The notes below the pieces were generated by a model. The model searched no databases. It saw only the letters and a list, made by a program, of their open reading frames with translations, and was not told the DNA's origin. A DNA stretch of 64,000 nt from Levilactobacillus fujinensis (GTDB lineage Bacteria > Bacillota > Bacilli > Lactobacillales > Lactobacillaceae), in NCBI RefSeq assembly GCF_003946335.1, contig NZ_RHNX01000010.1, forward strand, positions 19,786-83,785, written 5' to 3'. This document shows positions 10,668 through 20,670 of this stretch, piece after piece. The position numbers were made by a program, and so were the translations under genes. Within the stretch, counting starts at the first letter, position 1; each line of letters starts with the position of its first letter.

Positions 10668-11498
10668 TTATTTAGTTTCGTCGCCAAAAATCTGTGTGAG
10701 ATAGTTCCCTGGTGTCACGCGAATCTGTTCGTCTGCCGTCTGAATCTTCAAGAGCGACGTATACTTGCTAACGGTCCGTTGTCCAGCAAAGTCGCCTTCA
10801 GCAAATACCGCCACGCCAGCCAATTGTGAATCAAACTCGTCGACTAATGAGCGCAGACCACCAACGGTTCCGCCACCCTTCATATAATCATCGACGATCA
10901 ACACCCGTGAATTTGGCTTCACACTGCGCTTGGACAGGGCCATACGTTCGATACGCTTGGTCGAACCAGAAACGTAGTTCACACTCACGGTCGACCCTTC
11001 GGTGATTTGCGAATCGTGCCGGACAATCACAAACGGCACATTTAGATAGTTAGCTACGCTTTGTGCTAATGGAATTCCCTTGGTTGCCACGGTCACGACC
11101 ACGTCGACGTTTTGGTTCAGATACTGGGTCGCCAGAATTCGTCCGATTTGCCGTAAAGCGGCTGGTCGGCCAAGAATATCTGACATGTACACGTAGCCCC
11201 CTGGGAGGTAACGGTCGGCTTCAGATAATTCTGAAATCATTTCATCAACGAATTGTTCGGCTTCTTCACGTAGGATATACGGAATGAACCGCGCACCACC
11301 AGCAGCACCAGGAACCGTCTCCAGAAGACCGGTTCCCCGGGCTTGGAAAGTTCGCTTCAAGATGGTCAGGTCTTCACTGATGGAAGACTTAGCCGACTCG
11401 TACCGAGCTGCAAAAAAGGTCAATGATACCAATTGATGCGGCCGTTCCAATAAATACCGGGTCATGTCCACTAACCGGTCACTTCTTCTGACTTTCAA
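10668..11498 (-). CDS. purR: Pur operon repressor PurR (PRPP-binding)
   Basis: Bacillus-type purine repressor: an N-terminal winged helix ([16 protein letters not shown] through [15 protein letters not shown]) joined to a phosphoribosyltransferase-like domain carrying the PRPP motif [17 protein letters not shown] releases the repressor from PurBox DNA. I start it at the TTG at 11498, with GAGGTG six bases upstream. This gives [11 protein letters not shown], matching the family; the GTG at 11507 would overlap the ribosome site. The protein is 276 residues. A near-consensus PurBox lies in its own promoter region (11553-11565), which suggests autoregulation, and it heads purR-glmU-prs. Confidence 0.95.
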   Translation of the reverse strand: MKVRRSDRLVDMTRYLLERPHQLVSLTFFAARYESAKSSISEDLTILKRTFQARGTGLLETVPGAAGGARFIPYILREEAEQFVDEMISELSEADRYLPGGYVYMSDILGRPAALRQIGRILATQYLNQNVDVVVTVATKGIPLAQSVANYLNVPFVIVRHDSQITEGSTVSVNYVSGSTKRIERMALSKRSVKPNSRVLIVDDYMKGGGTVGGLRSLVDEFDSQLAGVAVFAEGDFAGQRTVSKYTSLLKIQTADEQIRVTPGNYLTQIFGDETK

Positions 11499-11552
11499 CT
11501 TCTTCACCTCAACTATTTCTTTAGAGTTAATTGTAAAGCTAATTTTAGCATA

Positions 11553-11565
11553 AATGTTCGGGTTT
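11553..11565 (-). promoter_or_regulatory. Putative PurBox upstream of purR
   Basis: Minus-strand AAACCCGAACATT fits the Bacillus PurBox AWWWCCGAACWWT with one mismatch. It lies 55 bp upstream of the purR start, next to an A/T-rich -10-like segment. A second, inverted PurBox at the usual distance is not obvious. Confidence 0.5.
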
Positions 11566-11569
11566 TTCG

Positions 11570-11950
11570 CGATATTTTCGTGAGAAATGGAAAAACTTAC
11601 GGCAGATGATTTTCTGTAAGCGGATGAAACCCGTTCACACCGGCTATCACCTGGGCTTATTACAAATTTTGAATTATGGGGGAGATTGCGCGTTTAAGAA
11701 CACCACCTGCGGCTAGGAAAGTCTGGCGCCTTGGCCAACGGTGCTCCAGACACAGTCAACTAGTGCTCCCCAGCACATTCGGCCGCTACAGTTCAATCCA
11801 ACCTTACTCCGGTCTGTCACGTGAATTCAAGCAATGACCATCGATAATCACAATTTAGCCGTTGATGGCCACAGCGCTTTCAATTTTCCCAACAACCCGC
11901 GTAAACGCGAATTCCGAACGGTCGTGATCGTAGCCATAGAAAAATGAGAC
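11570..11950. other. Intergenic stretch without a recognised feature
   Basis: Between the purR promoter and the hairpin at 11964 I find no gene with a ribosome binding site on either strand and no clear repeat. Composition resembles the surrounding coding DNA, so a decayed gene is possible but no homology was recognised. Confidence 0.4.
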
Positions 11951-11963
11951 TGGGAAATAACAC

Positions 11964-12011
11964 AAAAGTTGCTCCTTTCAGAATCTAACGATTCTGAAAG
12001 GAGCAACTTTT
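11964..12011. terminator. Long perfect hairpin, copy 1 (22-bp stem)
   Basis: AAAAGTTGCTCCTTTCAGA continues to a 4-nt loop and then its exact inverse, ending CTTTT. A nearly identical hairpin lies at 37966-38013, differing only by compensatory C/T and A/G changes in the stem. It stands downstream of znuB with a half copy of the family B element between them, and can terminate both strands. Confidence 0.85.
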
Positions 12012-12013
12012 AT

Positions 12014-12178
12014 TTATGCCACTATAGTGCCAGAACGTGCGCGCCATAAAGCAGTTTGTGACGCTCAACCCGATAGCAAGCGGAATCTCTGGCAGCCGGA
12101 ATACGGTTGTTTCACCCAGCTTAGCGGTGACAACCCTCACTGTCGCAAGAATAACAGGAACACTTTAACTATCACCGT
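12014..12178. repeat. Hybrid repeat: left half family B, right half family A
   Basis: From 12014 the sequence follows the family B context seen at 38014 (ATGCCACTATAGTGCC, then CCATAAAGCAGTTTG and CCGATAGCAA). At GCGGAATCTCTGGCAG it switches to the family A text seen at 23043, continuing TTAGCGGTGACAA and CTGTCGCAAGAATAAC. The second half of the B palindrome is missing. The switch falls at the shared word AGCAA. Confidence 0.7.
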
Positions 12179-12203
12179 TGTAACAACGATTATACTGCCA
12201 AAA

Positions 12204-13001
12204 TTACTCAGCCGTTTGGAGTTTCTGCCAGCCAAGGGCGATGAAGTAGAAGACGGCTTCGATTGCCGCAATAAAGAAGGACACTGGGTAGTTCGTCACA
12301 TAGCTCAGCGTCAAACCACTCCAGACACCGACCAGTGCCAGCACGATGGCCAAGACCATCATGCCACCGACCGTGTGGGCAAAATACTTTGCAGTCGCCG
12401 CGGGCAATGTGAGCAGGATAAATATCAGTAACGATCCCACGATTTGCGCCGCAACACTCACGCTCAGTGCCAGTAAGACCAAGAAGGTTACGGATAGCGC
12501 GTTAGTCCACAGTCCCTTGACCCGTGCTCCGGTGTGGTCGAACGAATCGAATTTCAAGAAACGATAGATGACGAACACGACCAGCAACACCAATAAGGAC
12601 AACCACAACATCTGCTGAACATCGCCAGCACTGATGCCGATGACACTCCCAAATAAAATGCTAGTGGCGTAACTCGCATTTTTATTGGCTAACGATAAGA
12701 ACAGAATCCCCATCCCAATAAAGAGTGCTGAGATGGCACTGGTTGCCGCTTCCCGGCGTTCACTGCGGGCACTCAATTGGCCCACGATAACCGAACTAAC
12801 GACCGTAAACAGGAGCATCCCGTTCAACGGTGCCCACCCGGCAAAGACCCCAAAGGCCGCACCAGAGAACCCAATTTCAGATAACGTATGCGTCAAGAAG
12901 GACATGTTTCTGGCAATCACGAAGACGCCCATGATACCACAGATGATGGCAATGATGGTCCCAGCCGCGAAGGCGTTGCGCATAAATTCATAACTAAACA
13001 T
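12204..13001 (-). CDS. znuB: Metal ABC transporter permease (ZnuB/AdcB type)
   Basis: Integral membrane subunit of a zinc- or manganese-type ABC importer. The 266-residue protein has about eight hydrophobic helices starting at GTIIAIICGIMGVFVIARNMSF. The PALGLA-type region appears as GAAFGVFAGW. I start at the ATG at 13001 with GGAGGGCG upstream. It overlaps the end of znuC by 8 bp, so the two are translationally coupled. The unit order is znuA-znuC-znuB. Downstream lies a repeat hybrid and a long hairpin terminator. Confidence 0.9.
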   Translation of the reverse strand: MFSYEFMRNAFAAGTIIAIICGIMGVFVIARNMSFLTHTLSEIGFSGAAFGVFAGWAPLNGMLLFTVVSSVIVGQLSARSERREAATSAISALFIGMGILFLSLANKNASYATSILFGSVIGISAGDVQQMLWLSLLVLLVVFVIYRFLKFDSFDHTGARVKGLWTNALSVTFLVLLALSVSVAAQIVGSLLIFILLTLPAATAKYFAHTVGGMMVLAIVLALVGVWSGLTLSYVTNYPVSFFIAAIEAVFYFIALGWQKLQTAE

Positions 13002-13692
13002 TTTCGCCCTCCCAAACCTTTTCCTGCGTAAGGCCACCGATTGGCCCTTGTTCTGCGCCATTTGGCGTCAACATCAAGTACTGCGAACTGTATTTACGCG
13101 CCATCGGAATGTCATGCGTGACAAACAGCACGGTCAAATGCAGCGACTTGTTCAACTCAATGACCAGGTCTAAGAGTTCCGTTTTAGTCACGGGGTCTAA
13201 ACTAGCTGTCGATTCGTCTAGAATCAACAGGTTCGGTGCCTCCACCAACGCCTGAGCGAGGTAGGCCTTCTGCTTTTCCCCACCAGATGCTTGTCCAATC
13301 GGTCGATTCGCGATGGCTTCTAATCCTGTGCGCGTCAAAATCGTCTGGACTTTTTCCCGTTCTTTACGTGATAACCACGGCCACTTCCAGCCGGTCAAGT
13401 TTAGCCCGACAAAATCACGCATGGTTAAGGGGTAATCCGCGTCGATATTTCGAAATTGTGGGACGTAGCCAATTTTGACTTCGTTGGCATTGGGCAAGTA
13501 AGCGACCTGCCCGTGCGTGGGCCGCAACTGATGCAATACGGTCCGCATCAACGTCGTCTTGCCCACCCCGTTTTTACCGACGATACTCCAGAATTCGCCT
13601 TGCCGAATCGTCAGATTGAGGTCGCTAAAGACTGGATGATTCGGGAAAGTGACCCCGAGATGTTCCAATTTTAAAATGGGTGCTGCCGTCAT
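12994..13692 (-). CDS. znuC: Metal ABC transporter ATP-binding protein (ZnuC/AdcC type)
   Basis: ATPase of the metal importer, 232 residues. Walker A is GKNGVGKTT, the Q-loop falls in YVPQFRNID, the signature is ASGGEKQKAYLAQAL, and Walker B is LLILDEST. I start at the ATG at 13692 behind AAAAGGAG; the longer frame upstream lies inside znuA. The family and the neighbouring solute-binding lipoprotein identify it as a metal rather than a sugar or peptide transporter. Which metal is moved is decided by znuA, whose ligand residues are unusual. Confidence 0.92.
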   Translation of the reverse strand: MTAAPILKLEHLGVTFPNHPVFSDLNLTIRQGEFWSIVGKNGVGKTTLMRTVLHQLRPTHGQVAYLPNANEVKIGYVPQFRNIDADYPLTMRDFVGLNLTGWKWPWLSRKEREKVQTILTRTGLEAIANRPIGQASGGEKQKAYLAQALVEAPNLLILDESTASLDPVTKTELLDLVIELNKSLHLTVLFVTHDIPMARKYSSQYLMLTPNGAEQGPIGGLTQEKVWEGENV

Positions 13693-13694
13693 AG

Positions 13695-14591
13695 TTACTT
13701 CTCCTTTTGCTGGATCCGTTGGACTTGCTGATACTGTTTCAACATCCACGTCCGGTAGTCTTGGTTGGCGGGCATGGTCTCGGTCACCTTGACGACGGGA
13801 ATGCCGTACTTTTTGGCCAAATGGACCATATTCGTCACGTTTTTACTGGTATTCTGCGTATTCTCCACAAAGAATGCGACGCGGTGATGCTTCAGTTGCG
13901 ACTGTAATTGGGTAATGTCAGCTGGTGTCGGGTCGCTATCTTCCTCAATGGACTGGGCAAAGTGCCCGTCACTGATACGGTAGCCCATCGCAGTCAGGGC
14001 AAAATCAAAGACCGGCTCACTGACCGCCACCCGTTGTCCACGCCCATTTTTCGCGAGTTGCTTGGCTAAGCGTGGCAAGACCGTCAGCTGGCGTTCATAG
14101 GCCGCTCCCCGTCGACGAAAGGCCTTGGCATGGGGGGGATCAATTTTACTAAACTGGGTCACCAAGTGGCGGGTGACTTTAATCATCACATTAGGATCTG
14201 ACCACAAATGAGGATTGTCCCCAGTCTGCTTGCCCATCAGCTTGCCAATGTTGAGCGTCTTGGTGCCGGAGTCCTGATTGGCCTGAACGACGCGGTCCAT
14301 CCAGCTATCATAGCCGAGACCATTTTCAATCACCACATCGGCTGTGGCAACCTGTTTAGCTGTCTTGACGTCTGGCTCGTAGCTCTCGGCGTCGATACTG
14401 GGACTGTTAATGACCGTAGTCACCTTGCCCTGCTGCCCTAAAATAGCCCGGGCCGCCTCGCCGTAAAAGTCTAGTGTGGCGACCACATTAATCTTTCCCG
14501 ACCGTTTCGGCGTCGTTGTCTGACACCCAGCCAGTATTAAAATTGCCGCCAAACTCATGATTAGCGTTAAAACCCGTGACCACTTCCGCAT
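13695..14591 (-). CDS. znuA: Metal-binding lipoprotein of the ABC importer (ZnuA/AdcA cluster A-I)
   Basis: Extracellular substrate-binding lipoprotein of cluster A-I. The signal peptide ends in the lipobox LAGC about 20 residues in, so it is lipid-anchored. The product is 298 residues from the second of two close ATG codons (14591), which has the better spacing to AGGTGG. Of the usual metal ligands, the His in NPHLWSDP is present. The first ligand position reads ESYEP rather than HSYEP or HDYEP, the third reads SEPVF as in Mn-type proteins, and the last region reads ETMP. The ligand set is thus more acidic than in classic ZnuA, and manganese or a broader specificity is possible. The operator upstream is Zur-like. 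Confidence 0.88.
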   Translation of the reverse strand: MRKWSRVLTLIMSLAAILILAGCQTTTPKRSGKINVVATLDFYGEAARAILGQQGKVTTVINSPSIDAESYEPDVKTAKQVATADVVIENGLGYDSWMDRVVQANQDSGTKTLNIGKLMGKQTGDNPHLWSDPNVMIKVTRHLVTQFSKIDPPHAKAFRRRGAAYERQLTVLPRLAKQLAKNGRGQRVAVSEPVFDFALTAMGYRISDGHFAQSIEEDSDPTPADITQLQSQLKHHRVAFFVENTQNTSKNVTNMVHLAKKYGIPVVKVTETMPANQDYRTWMLKQYQQVQRIQQKEK

Positions 14592-14610
14592 GTTCATCCA
14601 CCTTTTATGT

Positions 14611-14631
14611 AAATGATAATGATTACCATTT
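14611..14631 (-). promoter_or_regulatory. Zur-type operator
   Basis: A 21-bp palindrome with half-sites AAATGATAAT and ATTACCATTT around a central G. It differs from perfect symmetry at one pair. The pattern matches Firmicute Zur boxes. It lies just downstream of the znuA -10 box, where a bound repressor would block transcription. Confidence 0.85.
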
Positions 14632-14634
14632 AGT

Positions 14635-14662
14635 ATTCTACCAGAAACTGAAAGCTTGTCAA
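14635..14662 (-). promoter_or_regulatory. znuA-znuC-znuB promoter
   Basis: Minus-strand TTGACA (14657-14662), a 16-nt spacer and TAGAAT (14635-14640). The Zur-type palindrome begins 3 bp downstream of the -10 box. Confidence 0.8.
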
Positions 14663-14685
14663 TAAGTCTCAAAATTGACCAGACG

Positions 14686-14722
14686 AAAAAAGGGAGAGTC
14701 CCGCATGGGGCCCTTACCTTTT
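14686..14722 (-). terminator. Terminator of the alpha/beta hydrolase gene
   Basis: On the minus strand an imperfect stem built from AAGGTAAGGGCCCC and GGGACTCTCCC is followed by six T. It also separates the hydrolase gene from the znu promoter. Confidence 0.6.
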
Positions 14723-14776
14723 AGGCAAATCTTTCAATTCAATTAAGTTCAAAGTTAGTTATCTGCCAGCAATAAC

Positions 14777-15760
14777 TTAGCCCACCACGTACGGCTGCAA
14801 GAAATCCGCGACCATTTGATCGTAACGTTCGGGATCTAGCTTGCGGGTCTCAATGTGTCCCGCAACCGGATCACGATACTTCTGTTTTGGACCAGCCGCT
14901 GCCTGGTAGAGAATGTTGAGATTCGTGACCGGCACCGTTTCATCATTAGCGCCTTGAATCAACAGTAATGGCAATCGTGTCTTCCGCAATTGGCCGGCGA
15001 TATCACCATCTGCCAACCGGTAACCAGCCAAACGTGAATATTGATCGGCAATCGGAAGCGTTGGCGTTGTTGGCACATGGTACTTGTGGTGCAAGCGGAA
15101 CCGGGCCTCAGCCATGACGGAAGCGTACCCGGAGTCGGCCACCACCGCCTTCACGTTGCTGGGAAGTTCTTCCCCAGCAGTCGCCATAACGGTGGCGGCC
15201 CCCATGGAAATTCCCAACAGAACAATCTGACTATCTTCGCCACACTTATTGAGAATCTCTTGAATCCACCCTTGATAATCAATGCGATCCGGCCAGCCAT
15301 AGCCAATGGTACATCCTTCGCTTTCACCATGTGCCCGCGCATCCGGCATTAACACATCGTAACCCCAATCATGAAAGGTCCGGGCCCAGGGAATCATTTG
15401 CTCGCGAGCGTGGCCTAACCCGTGCGCCAAAATGACGACCTTCGTCGTTGGGTGGTCAGCGGCAATGAAGCTTGACCGTAAGACCAGACCATCTAAACTT
15501 GTTTGCGTCCACTCAACCGGATGCTGACGTAGATACCACGCATTATCCGCCGGTGCATTTTCCGCAATTGCCCGCAGTTTGGACTTTCGACGTCCCCGTG
15601 AGAAGGACTTCGTGATTGCCTGATATACAACCGCTGAACCACCTAAAACGCCAACTGCACTAGCCGTGGTCGCAACCACCGCACCAGTGACCCACTTTTG
15701 CCAAGTCTTCAACTGCACGACCCCATTTCGTTTTTTGTTTGTTACCTTAACTGTACCCAA
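14777..15760 (-). CDS. Membrane-anchored alpha/beta hydrolase
   Basis: A 327-residue serine hydrolase. One hydrophobic segment near the N-terminus (about residues 22-45, WVTGAVVATTASAVGVLGG) anchors or exports it. The hydrolase core shows the oxyanion segment AHGLGHAR, the nucleophile elbow LLGISMGAATV, the acid in QGANDETVP and the His in AGHIE. This fits the lactobacillus family of exported esterases/acylhydrolases of unknown substrate. The start is uncertain: the TTG at 15760 has no clear ribosome site, and a GTG or TTG 14-16 codons later is possible. It is monocistronic. Confidence 0.82.
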   Translation of the reverse strand: MGTVKVTNKKRNGVVQLKTWQKWVTGAVVATTASAVGVLGGSAVVYQAITKSFSRGRRKSKLRAIAENAPADNAWYLRQHPVEWTQTSLDGLVLRSSFIAADHPTTKVVILAHGLGHAREQMIPWARTFHDWGYDVLMPDARAHGESEGCTIGYGWPDRIDYQGWIQEILNKCGEDSQIVLLGISMGAATVMATAGEELPSNVKAVVADSGYASVMAEARFRLHHKYHVPTTPTLPIADQYSRLAGYRLADGDIAGQLRKTRLPLLLIQGANDETVPVTNLNILYQAAAGPKQKYRDPVAGHIETRKLDPERYDQMVADFLQPYVVG

Positions 15761-15824
15761 AATTCGTGAGGAGTGCCACTATTTACGTCAGTTTTGACGC
15801 GTCATTTAACTGCTTACTGAAGGA

Positions 15825-15975
15825 TGAAGGGTCTAAAACGCCCATCATGACTGTTGTCACAACAATACTGAGACTAAAATTGGGCAACTTAGGCCAGTCA
15901 TCGTCTTACCGGCCGGCAGCTATGGGCTAGAAACGGTCCGAACGCAACTTGAAAGCCTAAGTATCGTTCAGATTT
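15825..15975. repeat. MITE-like family A, partial copy
   Basis: Begins with the outer end CTGAAGGATGAAGGGTC, then CATGACTGTTGTCACAACAATACTGAGAC, GGGCAACTTAGGCC and TTACCGGCCGGCAG (listed as separate blocks, with short gaps between them in the comparison). The inverse of this text forms the right end at 26570-26668. The far end is not recognisable. Confidence 0.65.
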
Positions 15976-16024
15976 TTCAATAACCGCAACTCACTTTCAG
16001 GAAGTGGCGGTCACAATTAGTCGC

Positions 16025-16354
16025 TTAAATCCACATAACAATAACTAAAATCGTCGCCAATACTAGGCGGCTAATGTGGTGGGACCAGTGAAAGCTCTTT
16101 AGCGCCTTACCATGAAGCATAGCTGCGACGACTATCACTAGGATCAAGCCTGTTCCTACCCACACGAAAGCTGGCCGTAAGAATAGCACAACGACCCAAG
16201 CCACTAGCATGCTGAGGACGTTGGCCATCCCCGTTGCCTGTACGAGAACATTTGATTGGCGATAACTCTGCCAATTGACTAGTGTTACCACACCCATTAC
16301 TGAAAGGTAGGTTAGAATCAAGCCTTCTCCAATTAGTCGAACCATGGCGATCAT
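16025..16354 (-). CDS. Small multi-pass membrane protein, hypothetical
   Basis: A 109-residue very hydrophobic protein with three to four predicted membrane segments (about residues 8-24, 44-60, 63-80 and 93-109) and a short basic loop (HGKALKSFHWSHH). I do not recognise the family. AGGAATGGG precedes the ATG at 16354; a second ATG lies three codons downstream. It stands alone between two repeat copies, with no operon partner and no clear terminator. Confidence 0.55.
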   Translation of the reverse strand: MIAMVRLIGEGLILTYLSVMGVVTLVNWQSYRQSNVLVQATGMANVLSMLVAWVVVLFLRPAFVWVGTGLILVIVVAAMLHGKALKSFHWSHHISRLVLATILVIVMWI

Positions 16355-16680
16355 CCCATTCCTGATGAATTACTCCCATCATAGGATAGCCCACCAAGAC
16401 CTAGCAACTTATAATTGCCAGTTCACTCTGTGTCCGTCCGAACGTCTTGCTCAGTTGATTCTGATGAGCATTTGTCCCGTAGCTTTGACATTTGACCATG
16501 CAGCAGTTGAAATAACGCCAACTGGGTTCGCTTCGTTTTCAATGTCGTGTTTAACTCCGCTGCTAGTCCTGTATCCAAGCGTCGTTGCTCCCTTGCCACA
16601 CGTCTCACCTCTGGTAACAGAATGCCGGACTTGGTCACGAAAGACAATAAAAGCACCTTATAAATTTCGTTATTGAATTG
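16355..16680. other. Intergenic stretch, possible gene remnant
   Basis: A minus-strand open frame of 77 codons (16423-16656) has a helical, charged composition like part of a regulator (VRRVAREQRRLDTG). It has no separate ribosome binding site and no recognised family, so I do not call it as a gene. Confidence 0.35.
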
Positions 16681-16832
16681 TGCTTAAACTTTAGCAACCA
16701 TTTGGGATTTAGTGATTGGAATTGACCTGCACAATCAGAGCCGGAGTGCGACCAGAACCACTAATTTAGCGGTGCCAATTCCTACGATTGCAAGAGAAAG
16801 GTAAGCATTTTGACTTTCAGCCTCTTTAGTTT
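16681..16832. repeat. MITE-like family A, beta-half copy
   Basis: Starts GCTTAAACTTTAGCAACC, continues GTGATTGGAATTGAC and AATCAGAGCCGGAG, then TTTAGCGGTGCCAATTCC, and ends ATTTTGACTTTCAGCC. The same blocks occur in the same order at 22829-23130. Confidence 0.8.
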
Positions 16833-16947
16833 CGTTATGCAAATATCATTGTGAACAAGGGCCGTCATTCAGTTACTATAGTAACAAAAAGAACCTCATC
16901 GGCTTCAAATTCAAGCCAACAAAGTTCTCAAAATACGTCTATCTTAA

Positions 16948-19336
<2,389 letters not shown>

Positions 19337-19428
19337 CTAAAAATAATTCGATTATGTGGTTCGCCTACTATGAAGACACGCTTGGCGTCTGAAACTCACC
19401 GGCGGCCCAACGAAGACCATTTCCTGAT

Positions 19429-19479
19429 AAAAATACGATACCGGCCGACCCAATTGCGAGCCATCCTGTATCGTATTTT
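19429..19479. terminator. Terminator between ROK regulator and GH1 gene
   Basis: AAAATACGATAC (19430-19441) pairs with GTATCGTATTTT (19468-19479) around a 26-nt loop. It may reduce readthrough from the permease-regulator pair into the GH1-kinase pair. Confidence 0.75.
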
Positions 19480-19490
19480 CGTGAAGTCTG

Positions 19491-20657
19491 TTAGTGATGA
19501 AAAATCAGTCGCGTTCCGTTCATGTTAAGCACCCGGTGAATGGCGAGTGAAGCGCCGCCTAAAAGCGTTGCATACTTCACATCCTTCGACATGACCAGGG
19601 GTGGCACCAACGACATGAACCCCAATTTCATCTGAATATTCTTTAAAATTTCAGGCAACCGGTCAATGAGTGGTGAATTGAAGAACACCATCTGCGGATC
19701 ATACGCCGCAATCAAGTTACTTGTGACCAAAGCCAGGTAGTAACAGAAATCCTCGAGTAATCCCATAATCGCCTCGTCCTCGACTTGGTAGTCGTTGACC
19801 AATTGATTAAGGTCATAGTTCTTAGCCTTCTTCAGCACCCGCGCCTTCTCTAGCAAAGCGGTCTGTGACCACTCCGCGTCGAAACTGGCGAGCTTCGAGA
19901 GCGGCCGACGATGATCACGCGACTCTTGAATAATGGTCTGCCCGATTTCCCCGGCTTGACCGTAATTACCCGTATAGAGCTGCGTGTTGAGGATAATCCC
20001 CGCACCGACGCCCTCATGAATGCTGACGGACACAATGTGCTCAAGTTCCTGCTTACTAAAGTCCTGTTCAAACACCGCCGACAGGTTCGCTTCATTTTCC
20101 ATCACAATGGGCACCTGGTACCGATCGTGGAAATAGCCGACAATATCAAAGTCCGCATAATCCACAAACGGTGACGTAATGACCTTGTTATGGTAAACGA
20201 CCCCGAAGATGGCAATGGAAATTGCCTGCAACCCGTTGACCACCTCGAAATGGGGTAGTTGATTGATCAGACCTTCCATCTTAGTCACAACATCTTCAAC
20301 CGACTGATTATCAATGGGACTCGTACTATACGCCAATGCTCGGCCATCCATTTGGGTGACAAGTAACTCCACGACGTCGCCAGAAATACTGAAGTTGATC
20401 ACGTAGCCGTAAGTTGCATTGAATGCCGCTAACTCCGGCCGTCGACCACCAGTACTGGTCCCCCGAGCTTCACCAAGGCTGGTCACTAATTTCCGTTCGA
20501 TGAAAGATCCAATAATATCGGAGACCGTCACCTTATTTAGTCCCAAAAGTTTTGAGACCGCGTTCCTGGAAATCGGACCATGATTGACGATGGCTTGAAG
20601 AACCGAACGTTCGTTGTGAATGCGCATAACGTCCTTATTAATAATCATCTGAGTCAC
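19491..20657 (-). CDS. ROK-family transcriptional repressor (XylR/NagC type)
   Basis: A 388-residue regulator: an N-terminal winged helix (NERSVLQAIVNHGPISRN through LNKVTVSDIIGSFIERKLV) followed by a sugar-binding ROK domain (MENEANLSAVFE, VGAGIILN, AGEIGQTII) without the catalytic set of kinases. It begins 13 bp after the permease gene on the same strand. Two copies of GATTAAAAAATTCAATTTCC-type sequence (22121-22139 and 22285-22304) next to the divergent promoters upstream of the permease are the likely operators. The inducer is inferred to be a beta-glucoside or its phosphate. Confidence 0.9.
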   Translation of the reverse strand: MTQMIINKDVMRIHNERSVLQAIVNHGPISRNAVSKLLGLNKVTVSDIIGSFIERKLVTSLGEARGTSTGGRRPELAAFNATYGYVINFSISGDVVELLVTQMDGRALAYSTSPIDNQSVEDVVTKMEGLINQLPHFEVVNGLQAISIAIFGVVYHNKVITSPFVDYADFDIVGYFHDRYQVPIVMENEANLSAVFEQDFSKQELEHIVSVSIHEGVGAGIILNTQLYTGNYGQAGEIGQTIIQESRDHRRPLSKLASFDAEWSQTALLEKARVLKKAKNYDLNQLVNDYQVEDEAIMGLLEDFCYYLALVTSNLIAAYDPQMVFFNSPLIDRLPEILKNIQMKLGFMSLVPPLVMSKDVKYATLLGGASLAIHRVLNMNGTRLIFHH

Positions 20658-20670
20658 TCACTTTTTCCGA

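Noticed and set aside
16423..16656. A minus-strand 77-codon frame that looks like part of a regulator
   Set aside because: No distinct ribosome site and no recognised domain. It is noted only as a possible remnant.
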